Shown in pieces: positions 33,275 to 41,319 of a stretch of DNA of 64,000 nt. This DNA comes from Burkholderiales bacterium. GTDB lineage: Bacteria; Pseudomonadota; Gammaproteobacteria; Burkholderiales; Burkholderiaceae_E. Position numbers and translations under genes: made by a program. The notes under the pieces are model-generated. The model saw only the letters and a program-made list of their open reading frames with translations. It was not told the origin of the DNA and made no database searches. Within the stretch, counting starts at the first letter, position 1. Each line of letters begins with the position of its first letter. The DNA lies in NCBI GenBank assembly GCA_026399875.1, contig JAPLQF010000013.1, positions 62,001 through 126,000 on the forward strand. The letters are read 5' to 3'.

Positions 33275-34870
33275 TCACCCGCGCTGCGGCGCCAGCGTGG
33301 TACTCCACAGCGATGCACCATTGATCTCGCGCAGATGAACCGTCATCGCCGCGGTCTTGCCGTCGATCTCGACCTCACCGAAATACTGGCCACCCGCCAT
33401 CGGTGATTCATTGACGATGCCCGCCTTGGGTGCCGCCACGAACTTCACTTCCGGGCCGAAGGTCCGGTCGAGCTGATTGGGCCCGAAACCGCCCGAGTGC
33501 AGCGGACCGCCCACGAACTCCCAGAAAGGCTCGAAGTCCTGAAAGCCGGCGCGATTCGGATGGTAGTGATGGGCCGCGGTGTAATGCACATCGGCGGTCA
33601 GCCAGACGGTGTTGCGGATGCGCCGGCGCTTGATGAATGACAGCAACCCGGCAATTTCGAGCTCGCGACCACGAGGCGCGCCGTCGTCGCCATTGGCGAC
33701 CGCCTCCCAGCGGGCGCGGCCCTGCGCATCCTTGCCGTCGCCGACCTGCAGGCCGATCGGCATGTCGCTCGCGATCACCTTCCAGACCGCACGACTCCTG
33801 CTCAGGCCATCACGCAGCCAGGCAAGCTGCGCTTCGCCCAGAAATGTCGATTCGGCATCGATGCCGGTCTGCAGGTTGGCGGTATTCGGGCCGCGATAGC
33901 TGCGCATGTCGATCACGAACACATCGAGCAGCGGACCATACGCGAGCTTGCGATAGACACGCGCTTCTTCGTCCTGGGCATGCCAGCGCATCGGCGCGTT
34001 CTCGAGAAACGCCCTCGTCGCGCGCTCGGTCAGCAAGGGCACGCTCTTTTCGGTATAGCGCTTGTCGGCCACGAGGTCTTTTGAGGGCGACCAGTTGTTG
34101 GTGACCTCATGGTCGTCCCACTGCCAGATCTGCATCACTTCGCTGTTGAAGCGGCGCACATTGGCATCGAGCTGGTTGTAACGATAGTTGCCGCGAAACT
34201 CCTTGAGCGTCTCGGCCACCTTGCTCTTTTCTTCGGTGAGCACATCGTTGCGCCACAGGCTGCCGTCGGGCAGTTTCACCTCGGCCTGCATCGGGCCGTC
34301 GGCATAGATCGTGTCGCCGGAGTGAATGAAGAAATCCGGGTCACGCTTGCGCATGGCCTCATAGATACGCATGCCGCCGAAAGCGCTGTTGATGCCCCAG
34401 CCCTGACCGGCGGTGTCGCCCGACCACAGGAAACGAATGTCACCGGCGCGGGTGGGTGCGGTGCGAAAGTGCCCGGGCATCGGCTCGGAAAGCGTGCCGG
34501 CGATGATGTCCTCGAACTGCACGCGATAGAAGATGTCCTGGCCTGCGGGCAGGCCGGTGAGATCGACCCGCGCACTGAAGTCGCTCAGCTCGGTGGCATA
34601 GGGGCCGCGCACCCGCTTCGCATCGGCAAAGCGAGTTGTGGTCGACCAGTCGATCCACATCCGGGCCGGCCGATCGGTGCGCGCCCAGACCATGCCGCGA
34701 TCGCTGTGCACATCGCCGCTCTGCAGGCCCGACGGAAAGCCGGGTCTTGCCCGATCGAGGGTCACAATCGCAGGAGCCTGGGCATGGGCGAGGATCGACG
34801 ACAGTCCACCGCCGCCAAGCGCAGCAGCCGCGATCATCAGTTGGCGACGGGGACGGGCGATTCGGGTCAT
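33275..34870 (-). CDS. phoD: PhoD-family alkaline phosphatase/phosphodiesterase
   Basis: A 531-residue exported metallophosphoesterase of the PhoD family, which releases phosphate from phosphomono- and diesters using Fe3+/Ca2+. The N-terminus (MTRIARPRRQLMIAAAALGGGG) resembles a Tat signal, with a weak RR pair. An N-terminal Ig-like PhoD_N domain (FPSGLQSGDVHSDRGMVWARTD) precedes the catalytic domain: FLWSGDTAGQGWG, FFIHSGDTIYADG, IWQWDDHEVTNNW, VFVIDMRSYRG and WLTADVHYTAAHHYHP carry the metal ligands. It is divergent from the CoA-transferase gene. Confidence 0.9.
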   Translation of the reverse strand: MTRIARPRRQLMIAAAALGGGGLSSILAHAQAPAIVTLDRARPGFPSGLQSGDVHSDRGMVWARTDRPARMWIDWSTTTRFADAKRVRGPYATELSDFSARVDLTGLPAGQDIFYRVQFEDIIAGTLSEPMPGHFRTAPTRAGDIRFLWSGDTAGQGWGINSAFGGMRIYEAMRKRDPDFFIHSGDTIYADGPMQAEVKLPDGSLWRNDVLTEEKSKVAETLKEFRGNYRYNQLDANVRRFNSEVMQIWQWDDHEVTNNWSPSKDLVADKRYTEKSVPLLTERATRAFLENAPMRWHAQDEEARVYRKLAYGPLLDVFVIDMRSYRGPNTANLQTGIDAESTFLGEAQLAWLRDGLSRSRAVWKVIASDMPIGLQVGDGKDAQGRARWEAVANGDDGAPRGRELEIAGLLSFIKRRRIRNTVWLTADVHYTAAHHYHPNRAGFQDFEPFWEFVGGPLHSGGFGPNQLDRTFGPEVKFVAAPKAGIVNESPMAGGQYFGEVEIDGKTAAMTVHLREINGASLWSTTLAPQRG

Positions 34871-35034
34871 TGCTGCACTCGGTTGACGGCAAGGTGCCCA
34901 GTGTTGCCGAGCCGGATGTCACCGCAGAGACGATCGCTGATTTCGGGCAGTGCTCACCGCGTTCGCCGCCGGCGGCAGCGAACGGTATCCTTGCAGACAG
35001 TCATTCCAACATACATCCCGAACCGAGACACCCC

Positions 35035-36240
35035 ATGAAGATGCCCCTTGAAGACGTTGTCGTCCTTGACCTGTCGCATGCCCTCGCAGGCCCGCACTGC
35101 TCGACCATGCTGGCCGACTACGGCGCGACGGTCTTCAAGCTCGAGTCGCCCGACGGAGGCGACATCTCGCGGGCCTGGGGCGCGGCCGCCGGCGGCGGCG
35201 GTGCCGAGTCGGCCTATTTCGTCTCGCTTCATCGCAACAAGCGCGGACTGTCGATCAACCTCAAGAGCCCGGAAGGCAAGGAGCTCTTCCTGAAGGTGAT
35301 CGAGAAAGCCGACGTCATGATTGAAAACTTCCGCCCGGGGGCGCTCGAAAAGCTCGGCCTCGGCTATGCGGCGGTCAGCGCGCGAAATCCCGGGATCATC
35401 TATGCCTCGATTTCGGGTTTCGGCCAGGACGGCCCCTATCGCGAGCGGGCCGCGATGGATCTGATCCTGCAGGCCGAAAGCGGCATGATCAGCATCACCG
35501 GCGAAGAAGGCGGCAGCGGCGTGCGCTGCGGCACCTCGATCGCCGACATGACCGCCGGCATGTATGCCGCCTTCGGAATCATGCTGGCACTGCGGGTCAA
35601 GGACAAGACCGGTCAGGGCCAGCGCATCGACATGTCGATGATGGAAGGCCAGCTCGGGCTGCTCAACACCATGATCGCGTCCTATGGCGTCGAGCGCGAA
35701 ATGCCGGCACCGATGGGCACGGCCTACAAGGCGCTGCTGCCCTATCAGACCCTGCGCACAAAAACCGGCGATCTCGCAATCGCGGTCGGCAGCGAAAAAC
35801 TCTGGAAGGAGTTCTGCCCGGCCATCGGTCGGCCCGATCTGCTCACCGACGAGCGCTTTGTCGGCAACCGGCTGCGCGTGACCAACCGCACCGCGCTCAT
35901 CGACATCGTCCAGACCGCGCTGCTGACCAAAACCTATGAGGAATGGGAGCAGATCTTCCTGAAGGCCGGCATCCCGGTGGGCGCGGTCAACAACATCGGC
36001 CAGGTGGTCGACCATCCGCAGGTGGCTGCGCGCGAATCGCTGATCACCATGGACCATCCGCGCTCAGGCAAGGTCCTGATGGCCAACGTGCCGGTGCGCC
36101 TTAGCAAGACTCCGGGCTCGGTGCGCACCCCGGCACCGGCGCTAGGCGAACACACCGGCGAGATCCTGCAGGAACTGCTCGGATTGTCGAGCGCAGAGGT
36201 GGCCCGGCTGGCGGCTGCGGGCGTCGTCGTGACGGCTTAG
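35035..36240 (+). CDS. CaiB/BaiF family CoA-transferase
   Basis: A 401-residue class III CoA-transferase, which moves CoA between carboxylic acids. The family start (MPLEDVVVLDLSHALAGPHCSTMLADYGATVFKLE), with a DISRAWG stretch, precedes MIENFRPGALEKLGLGY and YASISGFGQDGPYRERAAMDLILQAESG. The aspartate that forms the enzyme-bound anhydride in this family is expected in the GVRCGTSIADMTAGMYAAFG region. It is alone on the plus strand, upstream of the toxin-antitoxin pair. The acid substrate is unknown, though the neighbouring acyl-CoA genes fit a degradative role. Confidence 0.9.
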   Translation: MKMPLEDVVVLDLSHALAGPHCSTMLADYGATVFKLESPDGGDISRAWGAAAGGGGAESAYFVSLHRNKRGLSINLKSPEGKELFLKVIEKADVMIENFRPGALEKLGLGYAAVSARNPGIIYASISGFGQDGPYRERAAMDLILQAESGMISITGEEGGSGVRCGTSIADMTAGMYAAFGIMLALRVKDKTGQGQRIDMSMMEGQLGLLNTMIASYGVEREMPAPMGTAYKALLPYQTLRTKTGDLAIAVGSEKLWKEFCPAIGRPDLLTDERFVGNRLRVTNRTALIDIVQTALLTKTYEEWEQIFLKAGIPVGAVNNIGQVVDHPQVAARESLITMDHPRSGKVLMANVPVRLSKTPGSVRTPAPALGEHTGEILQELLGLSSAEVARLAAAGVVVTA

Positions 36241-36309
36241 GTCGAAGGCCGCAAGACCAAGGTCATCCCGGGACATCAGGTTTTCAAAATGGCGTTATGA
36301 TCCATCAAC

Positions 36310-36336
36310 AACTCCTCTTACTTGGTAAGAGGAGTT
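36310..36336. promoter_or_regulatory. Perfect 12-bp inverted repeat upstream of the AbrB/VapC pair
   Basis: AACTCCTCTTAC, TTG, GTAAGAGGAGTT form an exact 27-base palindrome centred at 36323, 30 bases upstream of the antitoxin ATG. AbrB/MazE-like antitoxins repress their own operon by binding palindromes at this location, so it is a likely operator. It could also be read as a stable hairpin in the leader RNA. Confidence 0.75.
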
Positions 36337-36353
36337 TCTGAGTGGAGCAAGCC

Positions 36354-36614
36354 ATGACCGCCGTCACCGTCTCTGACAAAGGCCAGGTCGTCATCCCGGC
36401 CGGGATTCGCAAGCAGCTTGGCATTACGCCGGGCTCGCGCCTGGACTTCCGGATAGAAGGCCAGAGCATCCGGGCCGAGATTGTCCGAACGGTGGTGCCG
36501 ACAAAGCTCGAAGATGGCTACGGCATGCTGGTTTGCAGACACAAGGGTGTTCGCAAGCTTGCCGATTTCGACATTGCCAAGGCCATACGAAAGGCGCGAG
36601 ATGATCGCGGTTGA
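36354..36614 (+). CDS. AbrB/MazE-type antitoxin
   Basis: An 86-residue DNA-binding antitoxin with the swapped-hairpin SpoVT/AbrB domain at the N-terminus (VTVSDKGQVVIPAGIRKQLGITPGSRLDFRIEGQ, about 4-45). The C-terminal half (KGVRKLADFDIAKAIRKAR) should wrap the toxin. The ATG at 36354 has GGAG 6 bases upstream; a GTG at 36342 in the same frame would add four residues. The toxin gene overlaps its end by 14 bases, the usual coupling of type II systems. It is preceded by a palindromic operator candidate. Confidence 0.88.
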   Translation: MTAVTVSDKGQVVIPAGIRKQLGITPGSRLDFRIEGQSIRAEIVRTVVPTKLEDGYGMLVCRHKGVRKLADFDIAKAIRKARDDRG

Positions 36615-37050
36615 TACCAATATCCTTGCGCGCTTTTACGTCGACGATCCAGATGATGCCGAGTCGTCCAGACAGAGGCCACTGGCCCGGCAAGTGATGG
36701 CAGAACCCTCCGTCTTCGTGGCACTCACCGTAGTGCTGGAACTCGAATGGGTCCTGAGGGCCTTTTATGAATTCACCGCGCACGATTTTGGCAGGGTGCT
36801 GACGCATCTTTTCGGCTTGCCCAACGTGAGCGTCGAAGACTGGCCAAGGGTGGCGCAGGCCCTGGACGCTCACTTGCAAGGGATCGATTTCGCTGATGCG
36901 CTGCACCTGGCCTCAGGCGCGCATTGCTCAATGCTGATGAGCTTTGATCGGCGCAGATTTGCAGGAAAGGCCCGACGGCTTGGCCTCAAGCCCGATGTGG
37001 TGGTTCCTCTCAGCGCCGCGGCCGCAGCGCGATCGCGGCCGCCGCAGTAA
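36601..37050 (+). CDS. vapC: VapC-like PIN-domain toxin
   Basis: A 149-residue PIN-domain ribonuclease, the toxin partner of the AbrB-type antitoxin. Acidic catalytic residues are visible as Asp5 (AVDTN), Glu47 or Glu49 (LELEWVLR), Asp96/Asp99 (GIDFADALH) and Asp116 (MSFDRRRF). PIN toxins of this type cleave tRNA or rRNA. The last 41 bases overlap the end of the convergent EamA gene. The locus is somewhat less GC-rich upstream than its neighbours, which fits acquisition by transfer (inference). Confidence 0.9.
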   Translation: MIAVDTNILARFYVDDPDDAESSRQRPLARQVMAEPSVFVALTVVLELEWVLRAFYEFTAHDFGRVLTHLFGLPNVSVEDWPRVAQALDAHLQGIDFADALHLASGAHCSMLMSFDRRRFAGKARRLGLKPDVVVPLSAAAAARSRPPQ

Positions 37051-37951
37051 TCAGCACCAGCCCGGCGATATCGCTCGCGGTGGGCCGCTCGCCAAGCAGC
37101 AGCATCGCGCCGGTCACGCCCACCACCGGCACCAGCAGCGTTCCCAGTGCAGCAATCCCGCCCGGCAATCTGGCCACCACGTCAAACCACACCAGATAGC
37201 CGAGCGCCATCGCAAACAGCACGTGAAAGCCAAGCGCGATCCAGAACCAGTGTTCGGGCCAGGCAGGGGCCACGGTTGGTGATCCGCCGCCCGAGCCCAA
37301 TGAGATCGCCCAGCCGGCCAGCGTGACCACAGCCCCGATCGCAAGCTGCCACGCGGTCGCAGGCAATGGGGCCACGGTCAAGGGAAAGCGTTTGAGAAAG
37401 ACCGTGCCGCCGGCCCAGCTCAGGCTCGCGACCAGAGCGAAGACAATGCCGCCAAGCGATGCCCCGGCCGACTGCAGCGGCATCGCGAGCAACCCCAGGC
37501 CGAGGACCGCGAGCGCAACCGACAACCAGCGGCGCGCATCCGGCCGCTCGCCCACAAGCGCCCAGGCCAGCAGCACCACCCAGACCGGCATCGAATAGGT
37601 CACGATGGTTGCGCGTGCGGTCGAGCCGGACAATTGCGCAAACGCGGTGCAGACATTGAAACCGACGATCGAGAGCAAGGCCGACACGACCAGACGCCAA
37701 CGCATGCCGGGGGGCACCTGCAGCGACTGACCGCGCAGGCGCGACAGTGCAAAGAGCAGCAGTGCGCCGGCGCCCAGGCCCACCGTGCGCACCTGCCAGG
37801 GCGACCACCAGGCGAGCAGCACCCGGACCGACGGCCAGTTGAGCCCCCAGAGCACCGCCAGCAGCGGCACAGCCAGCACACTCACGCCAAGGGTCGAGCC
37901 TGCGCCTGTTGCGCCGGCGCTTACCGCAGCGGGTTTCGATCGGCTTGGCAT
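37010..37951 (-). CDS. EamA/DMT-family exporter (RhaT-like)
   Basis: A 313-residue drug/metabolite transporter with ten hydrophobic segments arranged as two EamA repeats. Repeat 1 has LLAVLWGLNWPSVRVLL and ends in LVGERPDARRWLSVALAVLGLGLL; repeat 2 has LVASLSWAGGTVFLKRF and ends in LLGERPTASDIAGLVLI. The start MPSRSKPAAVSAG is preferred; the frame is open further upstream to 38056 without family-like sequence. The 3' end overlaps vapC in the antisense direction by 41 bases. The substrate is unknown. Confidence 0.87.
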   Translation of the reverse strand: MPSRSKPAAVSAGATGAGSTLGVSVLAVPLLAVLWGLNWPSVRVLLAWWSPWQVRTVGLGAGALLLFALSRLRGQSLQVPPGMRWRLVVSALLSIVGFNVCTAFAQLSGSTARATIVTYSMPVWVVLLAWALVGERPDARRWLSVALAVLGLGLLAMPLQSAGASLGGIVFALVASLSWAGGTVFLKRFPLTVAPLPATAWQLAIGAVVTLAGWAISLGSGGGSPTVAPAWPEHWFWIALGFHVLFAMALGYLVWFDVVARLPGGIAALGTLLVPVVGVTGAMLLLGERPTASDIAGLVLITAAAAIALRPRR

Positions 37952-38067
37952 CGGGTGCGCGTTGGCCGCAAAAGCGACGAGTCTAACCGGCAAGCCAGTG
38001 ACCTGCCGGATGCAGCGGATCGATCGGCATCCCTGCGGTATCCTCTCGTCAAACAACGGAGGAGCTC

Positions 38068-40149
38068 ATGGCAGCCATCAACGCAGTCACCGATCTGTCG
38101 ACAGTCGGCAAGGTCTCGGTCATCACACTCAACTCGCCCCCGGTCAATGCCCTGTCGGCCGATGTGCGCGACGGTCTGGCCGGTGCGTTCAAGCAGGCGG
38201 GTGCCGATCCTGCCACCAACGCGATCGTGCTGATCTGTGACGGGCGCACCTTCATCGCTGGCGCCGACATCTCCGAATTCGGCAAGCCGCCGCGCGGCGC
38301 CAGCCTCTTCGAGGTGCAGACCGCGATCGAAAACTCGCCCAAGCCGGTCATCGGCGCCATCCATGGCACCGCGCTCGGCGGCGGCCTCGAGGTGGCGCTT
38401 TGCTGCCACTATCGCGTGGCGGTGCCCTCGGCCAAATGCGGCCTTCCCGAAGTGCACCTCGGCCTGCTGCCGGGCGCTGGCGGAACGCAGCGGCTGCCGC
38501 GCATCGTCGGCGTCGAAAAGGCACTCGAGATGGTCACCAGTGGCCAGCATGTCCCGGGCAAGCAGTGCCTGGCCATGGGTCTGGTCGATGAGCTTGCCGA
38601 AGAAGGCAAACTGCGCGAAGCCGCCATCGCCTTCGCCGAAAAAGTGGTTGCCGAGAAGCGCCCCCTGCGCAAAGTGCGCGACTCCAACGAGAAGGTCGAG
38701 GCCGCCCGCGGCAATACCGAACTTTTTGCCAGCTTTCGCAAGGCCAATGCCCGCAAGTTCCGCGGCTTCATGGCGCCCGAGAGCAACATCAAATGCATCG
38801 AGGCGGCGGTCAATCTGCCTTTCGACGAGGGCATGAAGGAAGAGCGGCGCCTCTTTACCGAACTGGTCACCGGCACGCAGTCGGCAGCGCAGCGCTACTC
38901 CTTCTTTGCCGAGCGCGAAGTCTGGAAGATTCCGGATGTGCCGGCCGACACGCCGCAGATCCCGGTCAAGACGGTTGGCATCATCGGTGCCGGCACCATG
39001 GGCGGTGGCATCGCCATGAACTTCGTGAACGTCGGCATCCCGGTGATCCTGGTCGAGACCACCCAGGAGGCGCTCGATCGCGGCATCAAGGTCGTGCGTG
39101 CCAACTATGAGCGCAGCGCCAAGAATGGCCGCTTCACGATGGAGCAGGTCGAGCAGCGCATGGCGCTGATCACGCCGACCACGCGTCTGGAAGACATCGC
39201 CAACGTCGATCTGGTGATCGAGGCGGTGTTCGAACGCATGGAAGTGAAAAAAGAAATTTTCACGAAGCTCGACGCCTTCATGAAGCAGGGCGCCATCCTG
39301 GGCACCAACACCTCGGCGCTCAACATCGATGAGATCGCCTCGGTGACCAAGCGTCCGCAGGACGTGATCGGTCTGCACTTCTTCTCGCCGGCCAACGTGA
39401 TGCGCCTGCTCGAAGTGGTCCGCGCCGATCACACCTCCAAGGCGGTGATTGCCACCTCGATGGCGATTGCCAAGAAGATCGGCAAGATTGCCGCACTCGT
39501 CGGCGTGTGTCCGGGCTTTGTCGGCAACCGCATCCTGGCGGCGCGACGGCGCGCCGCCGAGCAGCTGATGATGCAGGGCACGATGCCCTGGGACATCGAC
39601 CGCGTGCTCTACGACTTCGGCTTCCCGATGGGCGTCTATGCGATGTCTGACCTGGCCGGCCTGGACCTCGGCTGGGTCAAGGCCGAGTCGAAGGGCCTGA
39701 CCCTGCGCGATCGGCTGTGCGAGCTCGATCGCCGCGGCCAGAAGACCGGCAAGGGCTATTACGACTACGACGAGAACCGCAATCCCACGCCGTCGCCGGT
39801 CACCGAAGGCATCATCAAGGAGTTCATCGCCAAGTCGGGCAACACGCCGCGCGTGGCGCCCGATGAGGAGATCCTCGAGCGCTGCCTGCTGCCGATGATC
39901 AACGAGGGCGCCAAGATCCTTGCCGAAGGCAAGGCGATCCGCGCCTCTGATATCGACATCATCTATCAGGCCGGCTACGGCTTTCCGGTCTATCGCGGCG
40001 GCCCGATGTTCTATGCCGACCAGATCGGCCTGGCCAAGGTGGTCGAGCGCATGAAGCACTATGCCGCACAGGGTGCCGACTTCGTTCCGGCACCGCTGCT
40101 GGCCGAACTGGCCGCGGCCGGCAAGCGCTTCCAGGACTGGCGCGGCTGA
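38068..40149 (+). CDS. Bifunctional enoyl-CoA hydratase / 3-hydroxyacyl-CoA dehydrogenase
   Basis: A 693-residue FadJ/FadB-like fusion for two steps of beta-oxidation. The N-terminal crotonase domain (about 1-190) has the oxyanion stretch [14 protein letters not shown] and both catalytic glutamates (GGLEVAL and [18 protein letters not shown]). The dehydrogenase domain (about 300-690) has the NAD loop [17 protein letters not shown] and the catalytic His region [18 protein letters not shown] strong GGAGGAG precedes the ATG. No thiolase follows; instead the gene leads a plus-strand series with the small isomerase-like, VOC and acyl-CoA synthetase genes. Confidence 0.94.
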   Translation: MAAINAVTDLSTVGKVSVITLNSPPVNALSADVRDGLAGAFKQAGADPATNAIVLICDGRTFIAGADISEFGKPPRGASLFEVQTAIENSPKPVIGAIHGTALGGGLEVALCCHYRVAVPSAKCGLPEVHLGLLPGAGGTQRLPRIVGVEKALEMVTSGQHVPGKQCLAMGLVDELAEEGKLREAAIAFAEKVVAEKRPLRKVRDSNEKVEAARGNTELFASFRKANARKFRGFMAPESNIKCIEAAVNLPFDEGMKEERRLFTELVTGTQSAAQRYSFFAEREVWKIPDVPADTPQIPVKTVGIIGAGTMGGGIAMNFVNVGIPVILVETTQEALDRGIKVVRANYERSAKNGRFTMEQVEQRMALITPTTRLEDIANVDLVIEAVFERMEVKKEIFTKLDAFMKQGAILGTNTSALNIDEIASVTKRPQDVIGLHFFSPANVMRLLEVVRADHTSKAVIATSMAIAKKIGKIAALVGVCPGFVGNRILAARRRAAEQLMMQGTMPWDIDRVLYDFGFPMGVYAMSDLAGLDLGWVKAESKGLTLRDRLCELDRRGQKTGKGYYDYDENRNPTPSPVTEGIIKEFIAKSGNTPRVAPDEEILERCLLPMINEGAKILAEGKAIRASDIDIIYQAGYGFPVYRGGPMFYADQIGLAKVVERMKHYAAQGADFVPAPLLAELAAAGKRFQDWRG

Positions 40150-40168
40150 TCACCTGGCGACCCGAAGC

Positions 40169-40498
40169 ATGCTGTTTCTGGTCGTCAGCCATCCTCGTCC
40201 CGAACGCCCCTCGACGGTTGCCTCACACCGCCAGGCGTTCTGGGACTGGATCGCGCCCAAACTCGCCACTGGCGAGGCGGTGTCGGCCTATCCCCGGGTC
40301 GGACGCGGCGTCGCGGTCACTTTTGATCTGGCCTCCAACGAGGCCCTTCATGCTGCACTGACCGAATGGTCGGAGTTGATCCCGGCCACTTTCGACATCT
40401 TTCCCCTGATCGATACCGATGCGGCCAGACGCTCGCTGGCGCAGGCCGCAAGCGGTCATCTCAACAGTCCCCCTGCATCCCAGGAGAAATCGCCATGA
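40169..40498 (+). CDS. Muconolactone isomerase-like small protein
   Basis: A 109-residue protein starting MLFLVVSHPRPERPSTVASHR, 19 bases after the FadJ-like gene. The ferredoxin-like pattern ending in LAS-NEALHAALTEWSELIPATFDIFPLIDTDAA resembles the muconolactone isomerase fold (FDVESNDELH...PLFPYMDVEV in the classical enzyme), by memory of the family. The usual aromatic-ring catabolic partners are not present, so the substrate is likely something else. Its stop overlaps the start of the VOC gene (ATGATGA), which couples the two. Confidence 0.72.
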   Translation: MLFLVVSHPRPERPSTVASHRQAFWDWIAPKLATGEAVSAYPRVGRGVAVTFDLASNEALHAALTEWSELIPATFDIFPLIDTDAARRSLAQAASGHLNSPPASQEKSP

Positions 40499-41253
40499 TG
40501 CGACTTCGTCAGATTGCGCTGGTGGCCTCCCGGCTCGCACCGGTGGTCGACGACATCACCCATGTCCTCGGCATCGAGGTCTGCTTCAATGATCCGGCAG
40601 TCGCCAAGTACGGCCTCGAGAATGCGGTGATGCCGATCGGCGACACTTTCCTCGAGGTGGTGGTGCCGGTGCAGGAGGGCACCACTGCCGGACGCCTGCT
40701 CGAAAAGCGCGGTGGCGACGGCGGCTATATGGTGATCCTGCAGGTCGACGACATCGTGGCCGCGCGGGCCCGCCCTGCCAGCCTTGGCGTGCGGGTGGTG
40801 GCGCAATACGATCGCGACGACGGCGTCTACATGACGCACCTGCATCCGCGCGACGTGGGCGGCGCGATCCTGTCGATCGATGCCATGACCCCGCACGAGC
40901 GCTGGGAGTGGGGCGGCCCGCGCTGGCGCGACCATGTGGTGACCACCGACGCGGTGGCGATCACCGGTGTCGATGTGCAGGCCGATGCGCCTGGCACGAT
41001 GGCAGCGCGCTGGGCCGAGGTGCTGGGCCGACCGGCATCGCCCGACGGCGACAGCATCGCCATGCCGCTCGATCACGACAGCCTGATCCGCTTTACCACG
41101 ACGCGCGATGGCCGTGGCGATGGCGTGGGCGCCTTCGAGGTGGCGGTGCGCGATATCGAGGCGGTGAGGCGACGGGCGCAGGCACGCGGCTGCATCGATG
41201 CGCAGGGCCATCTGGTGTTGTGCGGCACCCGCGTGCAGCTCAGGCAGGCCTGA
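40495..41253 (+). CDS. VOC-superfamily (glyoxalase-like) protein, two domains
   Basis: A 252-residue protein built of two vicinal-oxygen-chelate-like halves: MMRLRQIALVASRLAPVVDDITHVLGIEV...LEVVVPVQEGTTAGRLLEKRGGDGGYMVIL, then AITGVDVQADAPGTMAARWAEVLGRP...IRFTT. Metal-ligand positions (His/Glu) are not fully conserved as far as can be judged, so it may be a non-dioxygenase isomerase or lyase. AGGAG lies 12 bases upstream, and the ATG overlaps the preceding stop. Coupling with the isomerase-like gene and the acyl-CoA synthetase suggests one catabolic route. Confidence 0.8.
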   Translation: MMRLRQIALVASRLAPVVDDITHVLGIEVCFNDPAVAKYGLENAVMPIGDTFLEVVVPVQEGTTAGRLLEKRGGDGGYMVILQVDDIVAARARPASLGVRVVAQYDRDDGVYMTHLHPRDVGGAILSIDAMTPHERWEWGGPRWRDHVVTTDAVAITGVDVQADAPGTMAARWAEVLGRPASPDGDSIAMPLDHDSLIRFTTTRDGRGDGVGAFEVAVRDIEAVRRRAQARGCIDAQGHLVLCGTRVQLRQA

Positions 41254-41319
41254 ATCAACCCTACCTTCATTCGATTCGACGGCGCCCAAGCGCCGCACAG
41301 CAAGCAAGGAGATCCCGTC

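Noticed and set aside
37921-40059. A long minus-strand open frame (over 700 residues) opposite the FadJ-type gene
   Set aside because: It is antisense to a clear homologue with good codon use; in GC-rich DNA the opposite strand often stays open. Its His/Asp/Arg-rich translation has no family features. The similar long antisense frames opposite rsmB, the acyl-CoA synthetase, czcA, bchI and bchD were rejected for the same reason.
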